A DNA stretch of 64,000 nt, taken from contig JAOTOM010005142.1 in assembly GCA_034440615.1 (NCBI GenBank), positions 638,501-702,500 of the forward strand. The letters run 5' to 3'. Of this stretch, positions 47,017-57,544 are shown piece after piece. Position 1 is the stretch's first letter; each line of letters begins with the position of its first letter. The notes under the pieces were generated by a model. That model searched no databases, was not told the DNA's origin, and worked only from the letters and a program-made list of their open reading frames with translations. Source of the DNA: Ashinkailepas kermadecensis. Taxonomy: Eukaryota > Arthropoda > Thecostraca > Neolepadidae. The position numbers and the translations under genes were made by a program.

Positions 47017-48460
47017 ATGTGCTATACCATCATCACACAAATTTATCATAGTACTATTATTTGGTTCGATGCTGTCACATATAGACAACACAGAAATCTA
47101 CATCTAATACAGATGTCGCCATGTGGCATAACTTGGCTTAACATTGCCAGATGCTTCACCCATGTGTGGTGGAGACTCCGGGATCCGTGGTACTAGAAAT
47201 CCCTGCTCTAAGCATACTTGGCATTATATGTATGGCGTACACTAGGCAATATGAACCAACAAACCATACCGCACCCCTCCCTCAAGTGTGATAAGAGGTC
47301 TCCACCACTGCTTCCACTACTGGATCAAGTCAGAGGGGAGATCTCCACCACTTGTTCAACCGCAAGCTTTGACATCATATCAATAATTGTTTGATGGGTA
47401 CAAAAAATATAATTAATTTGATGACGTTCCAGGACTTGTGTGGTTATTATTGCCGCTTTAGAGGTGTCCAGGGCTGTCGATGAACGTCTTGGTGCTTGTG
47501 ACGGTCACGTCACGTGGGAGAGACCGACAGCAATGTGCTTGCCTGAGAAGAAATGGATCCTCTCATGTTTCTCTAGGCTTTTCCGATTCGCCAGCCAAGT
47601 TTTGTGAGTTCATCGCAGGCCGATACTAACACACGCTAGTAACACTAGTAACACTACTAACTAGTAACACTACACTAGTAACACTACTAACACTAGTTAA
47701 TCGCAGGCCGATACTAACACACGCTCCGGAGGGCGTGTTACGTGCACCAGAGGGGGGGGGGGCGGATTCGCCCACCCCCAAAGATCTCAGAAACTACCGA
47801 AGGTGGAAGCACTCAATTCCGGAAGTAGATTACAGTTCTAGTGAACTCGCTGCAGTATAAATTGCATGGCCCTAAGTCAATTCATTCCGGATCAGATGAG
47901 GTCGGGGTTGGCGGCCACACCAAGCCAACGCGCCGACGAACCCTTTGTGACTTCGAACGTTCGACTGCCGGCAAGTCGTCTTTGCACCGCCGCATCTCCT
48001 ATATTTGCCATATTTGCCAACGGATTCCAAAACGTGTTTGGGCATAGGATACGCTCATCAGTTGTGAACACAGCCACACGATTCCATTACAGTATGCCCG
48101 CCGCCTTGTGAGATATCGCCGACAGATAGGAGGGGTGGGCGGATTCGCCTGCCCGGCACCTGTTCGCCGCTCCCTCGCTAGTGGTCTAGGCTCCTGGCTT
48201 CAAATACCTAAAAGCTAGCCCAGTAGGGGCAGTAGGGCAGAGTAGGGAAAACTGAACTCATTGATTTTCTGGTAGAGTCGATGAAGATATTTTCAAGACT
48301 TGTTTGAAGCAGGAGATGACACAGATGCTCTGTTTGTACGTCGTGGAAAACAAGCAACACTAGCATACACTTGCTGGGCCGAATTAATTGCACCACCCTC
48401 CTAGATCCTCCACCGACAATTCACGATTACCAAATTTTTCCGCAACTAGATACCTGACGT
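47017..48460. other. Unassigned spacer with a CTAGTAACA patch
   Basis: About 47634-47700 has ACTAGTAACACTACTAAC repeats flanked on both sides by ATCGCAGGCCGATACTAAC (about 47611 and 47699), a small segmental duplication. A G-run, CGGATTCGCC and C-run motif lies at about 47751-47780, with a relative at about 48130. No gene is recognised. Confidence 0.5.
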
Positions 48461-49118
48461 ACCGAGTGAACATGACGTGTCGAGTGAACCTGACCTGTGG
48501 AGTGAACCTGACCTATGGAGTGAACCTGACCTGTGGAGTGAACCTGATCTGTGGAGTGAACCTGACCTTGTCGAGTATCCTGACCTGGTGAGTGAACCTG
48601 GCCTGTTGATCTAACCTGACCTGTTGAGTGAACCTGACCTGTCGAGTAACCTGACCTGTCGAGTGAACCTGACCTGTTGTGTGAACCTGACCTGTCGAGT
48701 GAACCTGACCTGTCGAGTGAACCTGACCTGTTGTGTGAACCTGACCTGTTGTGTGAACCTGACCTGTTGAGTGAACCTGACCTGTCGAGTATCCCGTCCT
48801 GTCGAGTTACCTGGCCTGTCGAGTAAACCTGACTTATTGAATGAACCTGACCTGTCCAGTGAACCTGGCCTGTTGTGTGAACCTGACCTGTCGAGTGAAC
48901 CTGACCTGTTGTGTGAACCTGACCTGTGGAGTGAACCTGACCTGTTGTGTGAACCTGACCTGTCGAGTGAATCTAACCTGTTGTGTGAACCTGACCTGTC
49001 GAGTAAACCTGACCTGTCGAGTGAACCTGATATGTCGAGCGAATCTGACATGTCGAGCCATCCTAGCCTGTCGAGTGAATCTGACTTGTCCAGTGAACTT
49101 GCAGAGTGAACCTACTGA
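48461..49118. repeat. 20-bp minisatellite, about 32 copies
   Basis: The consensus is GTCGAGTGAACCTGACCTGT. The first bases vary as TCGAG, TTGTG, TTGAG or GGAG, giving several unit types in mixed order. GAACCTGACCTGT is almost invariant. Confidence 0.96.
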
Positions 49119-50450
49119 AGGACAGGGGACGGAACAGAGTGAACCTGCTGAAGGACAGGGAACGCTCCATTGTCCCCGTTTCCGCCGACCTTCCGCGGGT
49201 GGAGTCGCGAGCCGACCAGACCGCCGGTCTCAAAAGGCGCCCCTGTGATGGATGATGTCTGGCGTTTGGCTGACAGCCGGTCACTTGAGGCACCAGCGCA
49301 CCCCTGTCGTCAGAACCACCAGCCAGCACATTGCCGTCTTGTGTGTGCCGGCCCTAGCCAGCACCACTTGTCCTCCCCATGGCAGGCACGTCCGCCCGCG
49401 AACACGGTCTTCCTGTCCCCGCCCTCACCGGTGTTGCCCTCTCACATCCTCCGAATAGATGTGGTCGACGGGCGTCTGCCACCAATTTGTGCAATTTTCG
49501 GTGAGTAGATTACCCATCCACTGTGCCGAACCTGCTCCTGAATCAAGCAATGTCGTGGTCAATGCACGCCCTGATTGGCTGTCCGAGAGCCGTTGATAGC
49601 TACCGCCTGTGAGGTATCGGGTAGACTAACCCGCAGCGCATGGCGTTGCTGACGCCTCGGGCATCATGTTACTATTTGCCGGTCGTGAGTTTGTTTTTGG
49701 CTTTGTTTTTGTTTGCAATGAAACAGTGGTCGAATTGATGGGACGATTTTCACGTGAAAAAGGAAACATTGGAAGGGTACTGAGCATGAGATGTGTCGCA
49801 CCGAGTTTCCGGTCGGCAGGGTATACATGTGGCGAGAGACGCGAGATCAAGGGGTTGCTTTTCGCTCATAGGACACACGTCACCAGACTATACACACATT
49901 GAGCAAACTGTGAAGGCTGAGCGGGGGCAATCTCGAGAACGGAAATAGTTATAGACATCGGTACGGCACCATTAGAAAGACAATGTATCAAACAATTGCA
50001 TAGGTTTTGATTTTGTGGTGATGAACTGGTGCCGTGAGGCACTTAAGAGGTATACGTTTTGTGCAAGAATTCACTTTGCAACTGCATCGAGAAAATTCCG
50101 CGTAGAAGATGAAATTCGACGACGAAACAAAAAAGAACGTCTAACGGAAGGTAATCATTTATCAGTCACTTACTTCTGTCATATAGAATTTACTTTATGA
50201 AAAATAATTTATCAACCACTTACTCTGACGTTTGACAATTATTTCCATTGGTTAGCAAAATAGGCATTACAGGACAACTTTGAAGGCTTAACTTCAATTC
50301 CGATTGCTTTTACCATACCTGTTATTTGTGAATTACAAATAGCAGAAAATGCGACAAATGTGAATAATTATGTAAATATGCGAAGCAAGTATAGAGGGCA
50401 ATTGTTGTGAGATGTTGTGAGGTGTTGTGAGATAATGCAAAGCGGCATGG
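49119..50450. other. Unassigned spacer
   Basis: No gene is recognised. Two short copies of GTGAACCTRCTGAAGGACAG lie at 49108-49160, next to the 20-bp array. A plus frame at 49666-49902 is open but matches nothing I know. Confidence 0.45.
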
Positions 50451-50630
50451 ACTTGTGTGGGCCTGCGTATGCTTTTGAAGGATGCTTGACATGGACATGA
50501 GTGAACCTGTGTGTGCTTCTGAAGGACACCTGACATGGGTCTGAGTGGACCTGCGAGTGCTTCTGAAGGACACCTGACATGGGTCTGAGTGGACCTGCGA
50601 GTGCTTCTGAAGGACACACTTGTCATGTAA
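50451..50630. repeat. 44-bp tandem repeat, about 4 copies
   Basis: Units contain GTGGACCTGCGAGTGCTTCT and GAAGGACACCTGACATGGGT. The last two are nearly identical and the first two are diverged. Confidence 0.93.
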
Positions 50631-50808
50631 CATCGAACCAAACATAACTGCCGTACAGACTGAAAACCACCTAGGCGACCGTCACGCTTTATTTGTATGT
50701 CTCGAGTAGTTTTTCCATGCAAAAATTGCAGTCGCAACACTGCATTCACAACCACACACACGCAATGCACACATACACACACACACACATCTTCAAGTGG
50801 TAACGCAA

Positions 50809-50845
50809 CCATGGCGACGCAACCCGAGGTGTATGGCGGATATGT

Positions 50846-50903
<58 letters not shown>

Positions 50904-50941
50904 AACAAATCCGTCATACACCTCGGGTTGCGTCGCCATGG
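50809..50941. repeat. (TA)n-centred 133-bp inverted repeat
   Basis: The left arm CCATGGCGACGCAACCCGAG plus GTGTATG (from 50809) is repeated in reverse complement at the right end (to 50941). The arms match for at least 26 bp before the first mismatch and then continue imperfectly into about 50 bp of alternating TA. The whole can extrude as a cruciform or fold as one hairpin. It resembles a small foldback or MITE-like element, but I see no target-site duplication. Confidence 0.9.
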
Positions 50942-50952
50942 CGGCTATCACC

Positions 50953-51010
50953 ACCACATCCCGTGTGACCAGTGACACGGGCGCCACATCCCGTGTAACC
51001 AGTGACACGG
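50953..51010. repeat. 30-bp direct repeat, 2 copies
   Basis: CATCCCGTGTGACCAGTGAC and CATCCCGTGTAACCAGTGAC occur 30 bp apart. Confidence 0.9.
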
Positions 51011-51106
51011 ACGTGGTGCCGGCCCACCATGGCGCGGCGGCAAGGGTGCAGTGTCGGCGCGTGCACGGTCCGTGCTGACGGCCGGCGCCGTGTGCACGCG
51101 AGCGGC

Positions 51107-52364
51107 AGGGCGGCAGGGCGGCAGGGCGGCAGGTCGGCAGTGGTCGGCCGTGGTCGGCCGTGGTCGGCTGTGGTCGGTAATGGTCGGCTGTGATCGGCAG
51201 TGGTCGGCAGTGGTCGGCTGTGGTCGGCAGTGGTCGGCCGTGGTCGGCAGTGGTCGGCTGTGGTCGGCTGTGGTCGGCTGTGGTCGGCTGTGGTCGACAG
51301 TGGTCGGCTGTGGTCGACAGTGGTCGGCAGTGGTCGGCTGTGGTCGGCAGTGGTCGGCAGTGGTCGGCAGTGGTCGGCAGTGGTCGGCTGTGGTCGGCAG
51401 TGGTCGGCAGTGGTCGGCTGTGGTCGGCAGTGGTCGGCTGTGGTCGGCTGTGGTCGGCAGTGGTCGGCAGTGGTCGGCTGTGGTCGGCAGTGGTCGGCTG
51501 TGGTCGGCAGTGGTCGGCAGTGGTCGGCAGTGGTCGGCAGTGGTCGGCTGTGGTCGGCAGTGGTCGGCAGTGGTCGGCTGTGGTCGGCTGTGGTCGGCGT
51601 AGTGGTCGGCTGTGGTCGGCTGTGTGGTGGTCGGCAGTGGTCGGCTGTGGTCGGCAGTGGTCGGCGTGGTCGGCTGTGGTCGGCTGTGGTCGGCAGTGGT
51701 CGGCAGTGGTCGGCAGTGGTCGGCTTGTGGTGGTCGGCAGTGGTCGGCAGTGGTCGGCTGTGGTCGGCTGTGGTCGGCAGTGGTCGGCAGTGGTCGGCTG
51801 AGGTCGGCTGTGGTCGGCAGTGGTCGCAGTGGTCGGCAGTGGTCGGCTGTGGTCGGCAGTTGTGGTCGGCAGTGGTCGGCAGTGGTCGGCAGTGGTCGGC
51901 AGTGGTCGGCAGTGGTCGGCTGTGGTCGGCTGTGGTCGGCTGTGGTCGGCTGTGGTCGGCTGTGGTCGGCTGTGGTCGGCTGTGGTCGGCAGTGGTCGGC
52001 AGTGGTCGGCTGTGGTCGGCTTCGGAGTGGTCGGCAGTGGTCGGCTGTGGTCGGCTGTGGTCGGCTGTGGTCGGCTGTGGTCGGCAGTGGTCGGCAGTGG
52101 TCGGCTGTGGTCGGCAGTGGTCGGCTGTGGTCGGCAGTGGTCGGCAGTGGTCGGCTGTGGTCGGCTGTGGTCGGCAGTGGTCGGCAGTGGTCGGCAGTGG
52201 TCGGCTGTGGTCGGCTGTGGTCGGCAGTGGTCGGCAGTGGTCGGCAGTGGTCGGCTGTGGTCGGCAGTGGTCGGCAGTGGTCGGCAGTGGTCGGCAGTGG
52301 TCGGCAGTGGTCGGCAGTGGTCGGCAGTGGTCGGCTGTGGTCGGCTGTGGTCGGCTGTGGTCGG
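51107..52364. repeat. 10-bp minisatellite with two unit types, about 120 copies
   Basis: Units are TGGTCGGCAG and TGGTCGGCTG in non-periodic order, so the array reads as a long two-letter string. Rare forms are TGGTCGACAG, TGGTCGGCCG (at the left edge) and shortened units near 51600-51670, 51725 and 51825-51860. A GGCAGGGC patch precedes it. Frames are open on both strands because the unit has no stop. Confidence 0.97.
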
Positions 52365-52523
52365 ATGACTGCCGACTGCCGCCCGCCGGCTGATTGTTGA
52401 CCTTGCTGAAAGGCTACCAGCAGTGAGTCGTTAGCCGGCCGGTTCATGGCCACACGCCGGCCGACCGGCGATCTGGCCATCAGCAAAAAGCAGCCACACC
52501 AGCTGCTCGACTAGCCACCAGAG

Positions 52524-53218
52524 CTGCAGCTCAGCCATACAGTGTGTCTGTGCAACTTCAGCTCAGCCGTACAGTGTGTTTGTGCAACTTCAGCTCAGCC
52601 GTACAGTGTGTCTGTGCAACTTCAGCTCAGCCGTACAGTGTGTCTGTGCAACTTCAGCTCAGCCGTACAGTGTGTCTGTGCAACTTCACCTCAGCCATAC
52701 AGTGTGTCTGTACAACTGCAGCTCAGCCATACAGCGTGTCTGTGCAGCTGCAGCTCAGCCGTACAGCGTGTCTGTACAACTGCAGCTCAGCCATACAGCG
52801 TGTGTGTCTGTGCAACTTCAGCTCAGCCGTACAGCGTGTCTGTGCAACTTCAGCTCAGCCGTACAGTGTGTCTGTGCAACTTCACCTCAGCCATACAGCA
52901 TGTCTGTACAACTGCAGCTCAGCCATACAGCGTGTCTGTGCAGCTGCAGCTCAGCCGTACAGCGTGTCTGTACAACTGCAGCTCAGCCATACAGCGTGTC
53001 TGTGCAACTTCAGCTCAGCCGTACAGTGTGTCTGTGCAACTTTAGCTCAGCCGTACAGTGTGTCTGTGCAACTTCACCTCAGCCGTACAGTGTGTCTGTG
53101 CAACTTCACCTCAGCCGTACAGTGTGTCTGTGCAACTTTAGCTCAACCGTACAGTGTGTCAGTGCAACTTCAGCTCAGCCGTACAGTGTGTCTGTGCAAC
53201 TGCAACTCAGCGGTACAG
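52524..53218. repeat. 32-bp minisatellite, about 21 copies
   Basis: Units contain CTCAGCCGTACAGTGTGTCT and GTGCAACTTCAG. Blocks alternate among CCGTACAGTG/CCATACAGCG and CAACTTCAG/CAACTGCAG/CAGCTGCAG. A pattern of three or four unit types near 52690-52800 recurs at 52870-52990, pointing to a higher-order duplication. 32 is not divisible by three; openness comes from lack of stops. Confidence 0.96.
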
Positions 53219-53399
53219 AATGTCTGGACAGCTTCAACGCGATTGTATACATGTCGGTAATGCTATTGTGATATGGTTTTGGTTCACAATGCTGAATGCA
53301 TGCTCTATGGAGACTACGATCTGCTACCTAATGTACGGCTTGCAAAAAATCCTACAGTGCCACATTGATAAGCATCACCAGAACGTATCGAAACAGCAC

Positions 53400-53750
53400 A
53401 GCTCAACACCTGGCCCCTCCAACCACACCTACAACATCAAGCCATCCTTAGGTACCTGGAGCACTTCGGCAATTTCGCCGTCAAAAGACGTCATCCTCGC
53501 CATAATTAGAACTGGTCGCACAAAGCTAACACAGCCTAAGCTAAGAGATGCCCAGCTTACAATACCGCACTGCCAGACCTGCAACGCGACATTAATCATA
53601 GGTCACATCCTGCTAGACTGTGGTAGCTTTAATACTGTAGCCAATTAAGACATTATGCCAGAGATGGGCATCACCACCAAACTTTCCTCGCTGCTGGGCG
53701 ACAAACAATTAAACCTTCGCCATTTGCTGTTTGCTATCTCTTGTGGTCCG
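53400..53750 (+). pseudogene. C-terminal end of an I/Jockey-type LINE ORF2
   Basis: The plus frame contains YNIKPSLGTW (about 53430), RTGRTKLTQPKL, a C-x2-C pair (CQTC, about 53571), HILLDCGSF (about 53604) and, after a stop at 53646, SLLGDKQLNLRHLLFAI. This is the standard end of I-superclade and related ORF2 proteins: the tail of the RNase H region, C-x2-C..H-x4-C, and a Leu-rich terminus. The stop shows it is dead. It ends within a few bases of where the Penelope-like sequence begins. Confidence 0.8.
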
Positions 53751-54500
53751 TTCAGCCCTGGAAATGCCGCCATGCCCTGCTGGTAGGAGAACGTGCCACA
53801 CCTGTGTCAACGGGCTCAAAGGTAGATGCACACGGAAAAACGTAGTGTACAAAATAACGTGCAATCGTTGTCTTGAAACATTTTATGTCGGTGAAACCAA
53901 ACGTAGAATCAGGGATAGGTACAATGAGCACTTGGGAGATGCCAGACTTCGGAGAGCATACACACCTTTAGGCGAACACATGATCGACAAACATTCTAAC
54001 ATGGAACACAGCGACACTAACTCAAACTTCAAAATATAAATTTTAGCAACAGCCAGGGACAACGCTGATCTGAAGGTCCTCGAATATCTACATATACGTA
54101 ATCTACGGCCTCAACCAAACACGCAAACGACGTCTTGGTATATGACATAAAATTACATAAACATAAGTTATATATAGTATACATTACGCGTTATATTGGC
54201 TATATGTCTATATATGTGCATGAGTGTATGTATCGATATGTATATGGACCATCGGCTCGGGCTTCCTCAGAGGATTCCTTCCTGACATACTTTGTTTCTG
54301 ATTTGGAGTTTCTGTGAGTGTCTGCACCACTGAGGAGGCTTTTCTGCATTCCACGTGTCTTTTTGCACGTTTTTTCCCGCGTGACTTTTTCAATTTTTCA
54401 ATTTTTTAAGCTTGAGCTTTTTTCATCACTCCTCACGATGGCCCCTGGCCGAAACGTTGAGTAATAAAATATAACCTTTATCGTTACTTCTGATATCAAC
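53740..54500 (+). mobile_element. Penelope-like element, 3' fragment
   Basis: The fragment has a GIY-YIG endonuclease coding segment, then about 300 bp of AT-rich 3' UTR, then a compact hairpin GATGGCCCCTGGCCGAAACG (54437-54456) followed by TTGAGTAATAAA. GIY-YIG at the C-terminus and a ..CCGAAACGTTG-type terminal segment are characteristic of Penelope-like elements. The reverse transcriptase part is absent, so the copy is 5'-truncated. Confidence 0.82.
53752..54147 (+). pseudogene. GIY-YIG endonuclease domain of a Penelope-like element
   Basis: Counting from the ATG at 53731, Cys22, Cys25 and Cys33 precede NVVYKITCNRC (residues 37-47), where VYKI replaces GIY and Cys44/Cys47 form the C-x2-C typical of this group. 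FYVGETKRRI (residues 51-60) is the YIG part with its catalytic Arg, then DRYNEH. A TAA at 54037 interrupts the frame. In the same frame the domain continues with LKVLEYLHIRNLRPQPN, carrying the expected Glu and Asn, to TAA near 54147. The domain nicks DNA at integration sites in intact elements; here it is broken by one stop. Confidence 0.85.
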
Positions 54501-55330
54501 TCAGCACCTCCTGGTATATTGAAGGTCGTATATTTTCTTTACACGCAATGTCTAAAACCCAGGAGCATCTAAGAGCCATTCTTCGTTGCATTAAACTATA
54601 TGAGCTGAGTTGCCATGCCACTTGACATCAATGACTACATAGCGGTACGGTCGGACGTACACGAATCGACTTGCAATCATTTAGATCATCACGTAAATGG
54701 TTACCTAATGGTGTCACCGGACGTAACTGAGCCGATTTACACTTGTCAAACTTCTCTTCCCAAAAGAGTATATATTGCAATGTTATTAAAATGCTTCTTT
54801 CATAGTAACTGTACAACGAAAAGGATGGACGTAGCCCAAAGCATTTTCATTGACATGGTCTAAAATCGAAGACACCTACATACATTTGCACTTATAGTTT
54901 GGCCATTGTAGGAGGCGTCGCAGCGCTATCCACACCTCGCCTTTTCTGCTTGTTGGTCCATGCAAGGCATTCTAAACGACTTCCACAGCGTCCCAATGGT
55001 GAGAAGTATATATACATTTGGGGATGCACGTGCATCCCCCAACTGGAAAATGGGCCTGCCTAGTGCTCTTGCCGCACTCTCACAATGCTCCCTAAGTATA
55101 ATGTCATTCCGGGTAATAACATGTAAACAAGACTAATAAACTTGAAGAGCAATACAAAGCATTGGCGTACTTCAATTTTGTTGTACAAATCCGAGTTCTT
55201 AAAGCCGGCTACCTCCCTCCCCGGTGAACAGCATGTTATCATGGGCCGGACCGAAGGATTCATTTAACTATTTCAACAGTACATTATTTGAAACGCACGA
55301 CAATAAGGCATTTAAGAGGCTTTTCAGTGC
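54501..55330. other. Unassigned spacer
   Basis: No gene, array or mobile element is recognised. Confidence 0.4.
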
Positions 55331-55408
55331 AATCACAATCACAATAACAATAACAATCACAATCACAATCACAATCACAATCACAATCACAATCACAATC
55401 ACAATCCC
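55331..55408. repeat. (AATCAC)n microsatellite
   Basis: About 13 hexanucleotides, with two or three AATAAC variants at the left. Confidence 0.97.
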
Positions 55409-56317
55409 ACAACTAGTGCGCAAACACCGGCGTATATATTCATTCTGCAAGAATTCCACATCTTATGTTGAGAGGCTCTTGTCAACCTATTTTTCCTCCT
55501 GTCATTCGATGTGGTGTCATGTGTGTCAAGTCTGGAAATGTTTGTATTAAGACTATCGAATACATAGGACAATATGCATATGCATATTGTATGTGATGAT
55601 TCGTTGGAGAATTGTCAAAATGTGAAGACTTTGGACAATATTTATATTTTCGCATTGAAAACAGTCGAAATTCGGTCGTCAAATCCATGGAGAATACATG
55701 ATGCAATTCGTCTCCCCCTATGTCACAAGTTAAATGTTGTCCAAAACCTCAACAATACAAGTTCACCAGCAAAAACACCACGTATACCTAACATAGTCCC
55801 AACTGACACAAACATGCCATTGAAAGACATAGTGTACCATTTACAGCTAGAAATAAAACCATTTCGCAATATGAGCATCGGAAAATATTATCATCAAGCG
55901 TGTGGTCTCGCTATCAACCCTTTTGTGATGGGAATACAATGGGTTTTCCGATTCCGATGGTGCTGGATAGTTAGAATGCACCCATCAACCGGAACAACCA
56001 TGGGCGCAGCCAGGATTTTCGTAAGTGGGCCAGCTCCCCCCAAAATGTCACGAAACAGAATAGGCTTTCGGCGCGAACCGAGCCGAAAATGTTTGGTTTC
56101 AGTGGGGAAAATATCTTTTTTTTTATCTAGTGCATTTTTGGTCGCAAGGGGGGAACACGGACACCCCTCTTGGCTGTGCCTCTGGGAACAACACATGGTC
56201 GGAAATGTTGGCAAGCATCACTGGTGGACATGTGAAAATAATCGCATGGAAACACCTGACACCGGCGTATCCCGTTGTTTTCCCTGGTGCTGCTGCTCAT
56301 CGGCGTCCTCCCGAACC
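55409..56317. other. Unassigned region with one unknown open frame
   Basis: A plus frame is open from 55574 into the following array. Its first 140 or so codons (to about 56000) are AT-richer and not repeat-derived. I recognise no domain and see no splice-site or start-site support. The GGGCGCAGCCAGGATTTTCG string at about 56005 is typical of dispersed-repeat edges in animal genomes. Function, if any, is unknown. Confidence 0.35.
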
Positions 56318-57330
56318 GATGTGGCAGTGACTCATGATCAGTGGGTGCCCTCTCGGTATTGCAGTGACCCGTGGCCTGTCGGCTCCCTCCCGGGCAGACG
56401 TGGTAATGACCCGAGGCCTGTGGTTGCCCTCCCGGCCCGGTGTGGCAATGATCAGTGGCCTCGAGGACTCCCTCTGGCCCGGTGTGGCGGTGATTCGTGG
56501 CCTGCGGGTGTCCTCCCAGTGCTGTGTGACAGTGACTCGTGGCCTGTCGGTATCCTCCCAGTCCGGTGTGGCGGTGACTCGTGACCTGTGGGTATTCTCC
56601 CAGTCGGTGTGGCAGTGACTTGTGGCCTGTGGGTATCCTCCCGGTCGGTGTGGCGGTGACTCGTGGCCTGTGGGTATTCTCCCGGTCGGTGTGGCGGTGA
56701 CTCGTGGCCTGTGGGTATCCTCCCAGTCGGTGTGGCAGTGACTCGTGGCCTGTGGGTATCCTCCCGGTCGGTGTGGCGGTGACTCGTGGCCTGTGGGTAT
56801 TCTCCCGGTCGGTGTGGCGGTGACTCGTGGCCTGTGGGTATTCTCCCGGTCGGTGTGGCGGTGACTCGTGGCCTGTGGGTATCCTCCCGGTCGGTGTGGC
56901 GGTGACTCGTGGCCTGCCGGTATCCTCCCAGTCCGGTGTGGCGGTGACTCGTGACCTGTGGGTATTCTCCCAGTCGGTGTGGCGGTGACTCGTGGCCTGT
57001 GGGTATTCTCCCGGTCGGTGTGGCGTTGAGTCGTGACCTGGGAGTGCCCCTCTGACCCGGTGTGGCGGTAACTCGTGGCCTGGGGGTGCCCCCTACCACG
57101 ATGTGGCGGTGACTCGTGGCCTGTGGGTATTCTCCCGGTCGGTGTGGCGGTGACTCGCGACCTGTAGCTGCCCTGCCGGCCCAGTATGGCGGTGACTCGT
57201 GGCCTGGGGGTGCCCCCTACCCCGGTGTGGCGGTGACTGGTGACCTGGGGGTGCCCCTATTTCCCGATGTGGCAGTGACTCGTGGCCTGTAGCTGCCCTG
57301 CCGGCCCAGTGTGGCGGTGACCCGTGGCCT
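56318..57330. repeat. 41-bp minisatellite, about 24 copies
   Basis: The unit contains GTGTGGCGGTGACTCGTGGC, CTGTGGGTATTCTCCC and GGTCG. Edges (56318-56500 and 57030-57330) are diverged and carry longer spacers, and the centre (56590-57010) is homogeneous, as expected for unequal exchange. Confidence 0.95.
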
Positions 57331-57337
57331 GTCGGTG

Positions 57338-57470
57338 ACCTGTGACTCTAGTGCAGGCGCAGGGGCGATAGTGGCTTCAACAGGTCTTGGGCGGCGGTCG
57401 GTGAACCGTGACTCTAGTGCAGGCGCAGGGGCGATAGTGGCTTCAACAGGTCTTGGGCGGCGGTCGGTGG
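57338..57470. repeat. 65-bp tandem repeat, 2 copies
   Basis: GTGACTCTAGTGCAGGCGCA and GCGATAGTGGCTTCAACAGG recur after 65 bp. Confidence 0.93.
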
Positions 57471-57471
57471 T

Positions 57472-57528
57472 CAGGCCAGGTCAGGACAGGTCAGGCCAGG
57501 TCAGGCCAGGTTAGGCCAGGTCAGGCCA
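57472..57528. repeat. 10-bp tandem repeat
   Basis: About six copies of GGTCAGGCCA, with GGACA and GGTTA variants. Confidence 0.93.
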
Positions 57529-57544
57529 ACACATGTCCACACAC

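Noticed and set aside
50948..52486. A 512-codon minus-strand open frame over the 10-bp array
   Set aside because: The unit has no stop in any phase, so plus frames are just as open. The translation is a low-complexity repeat with no domain.
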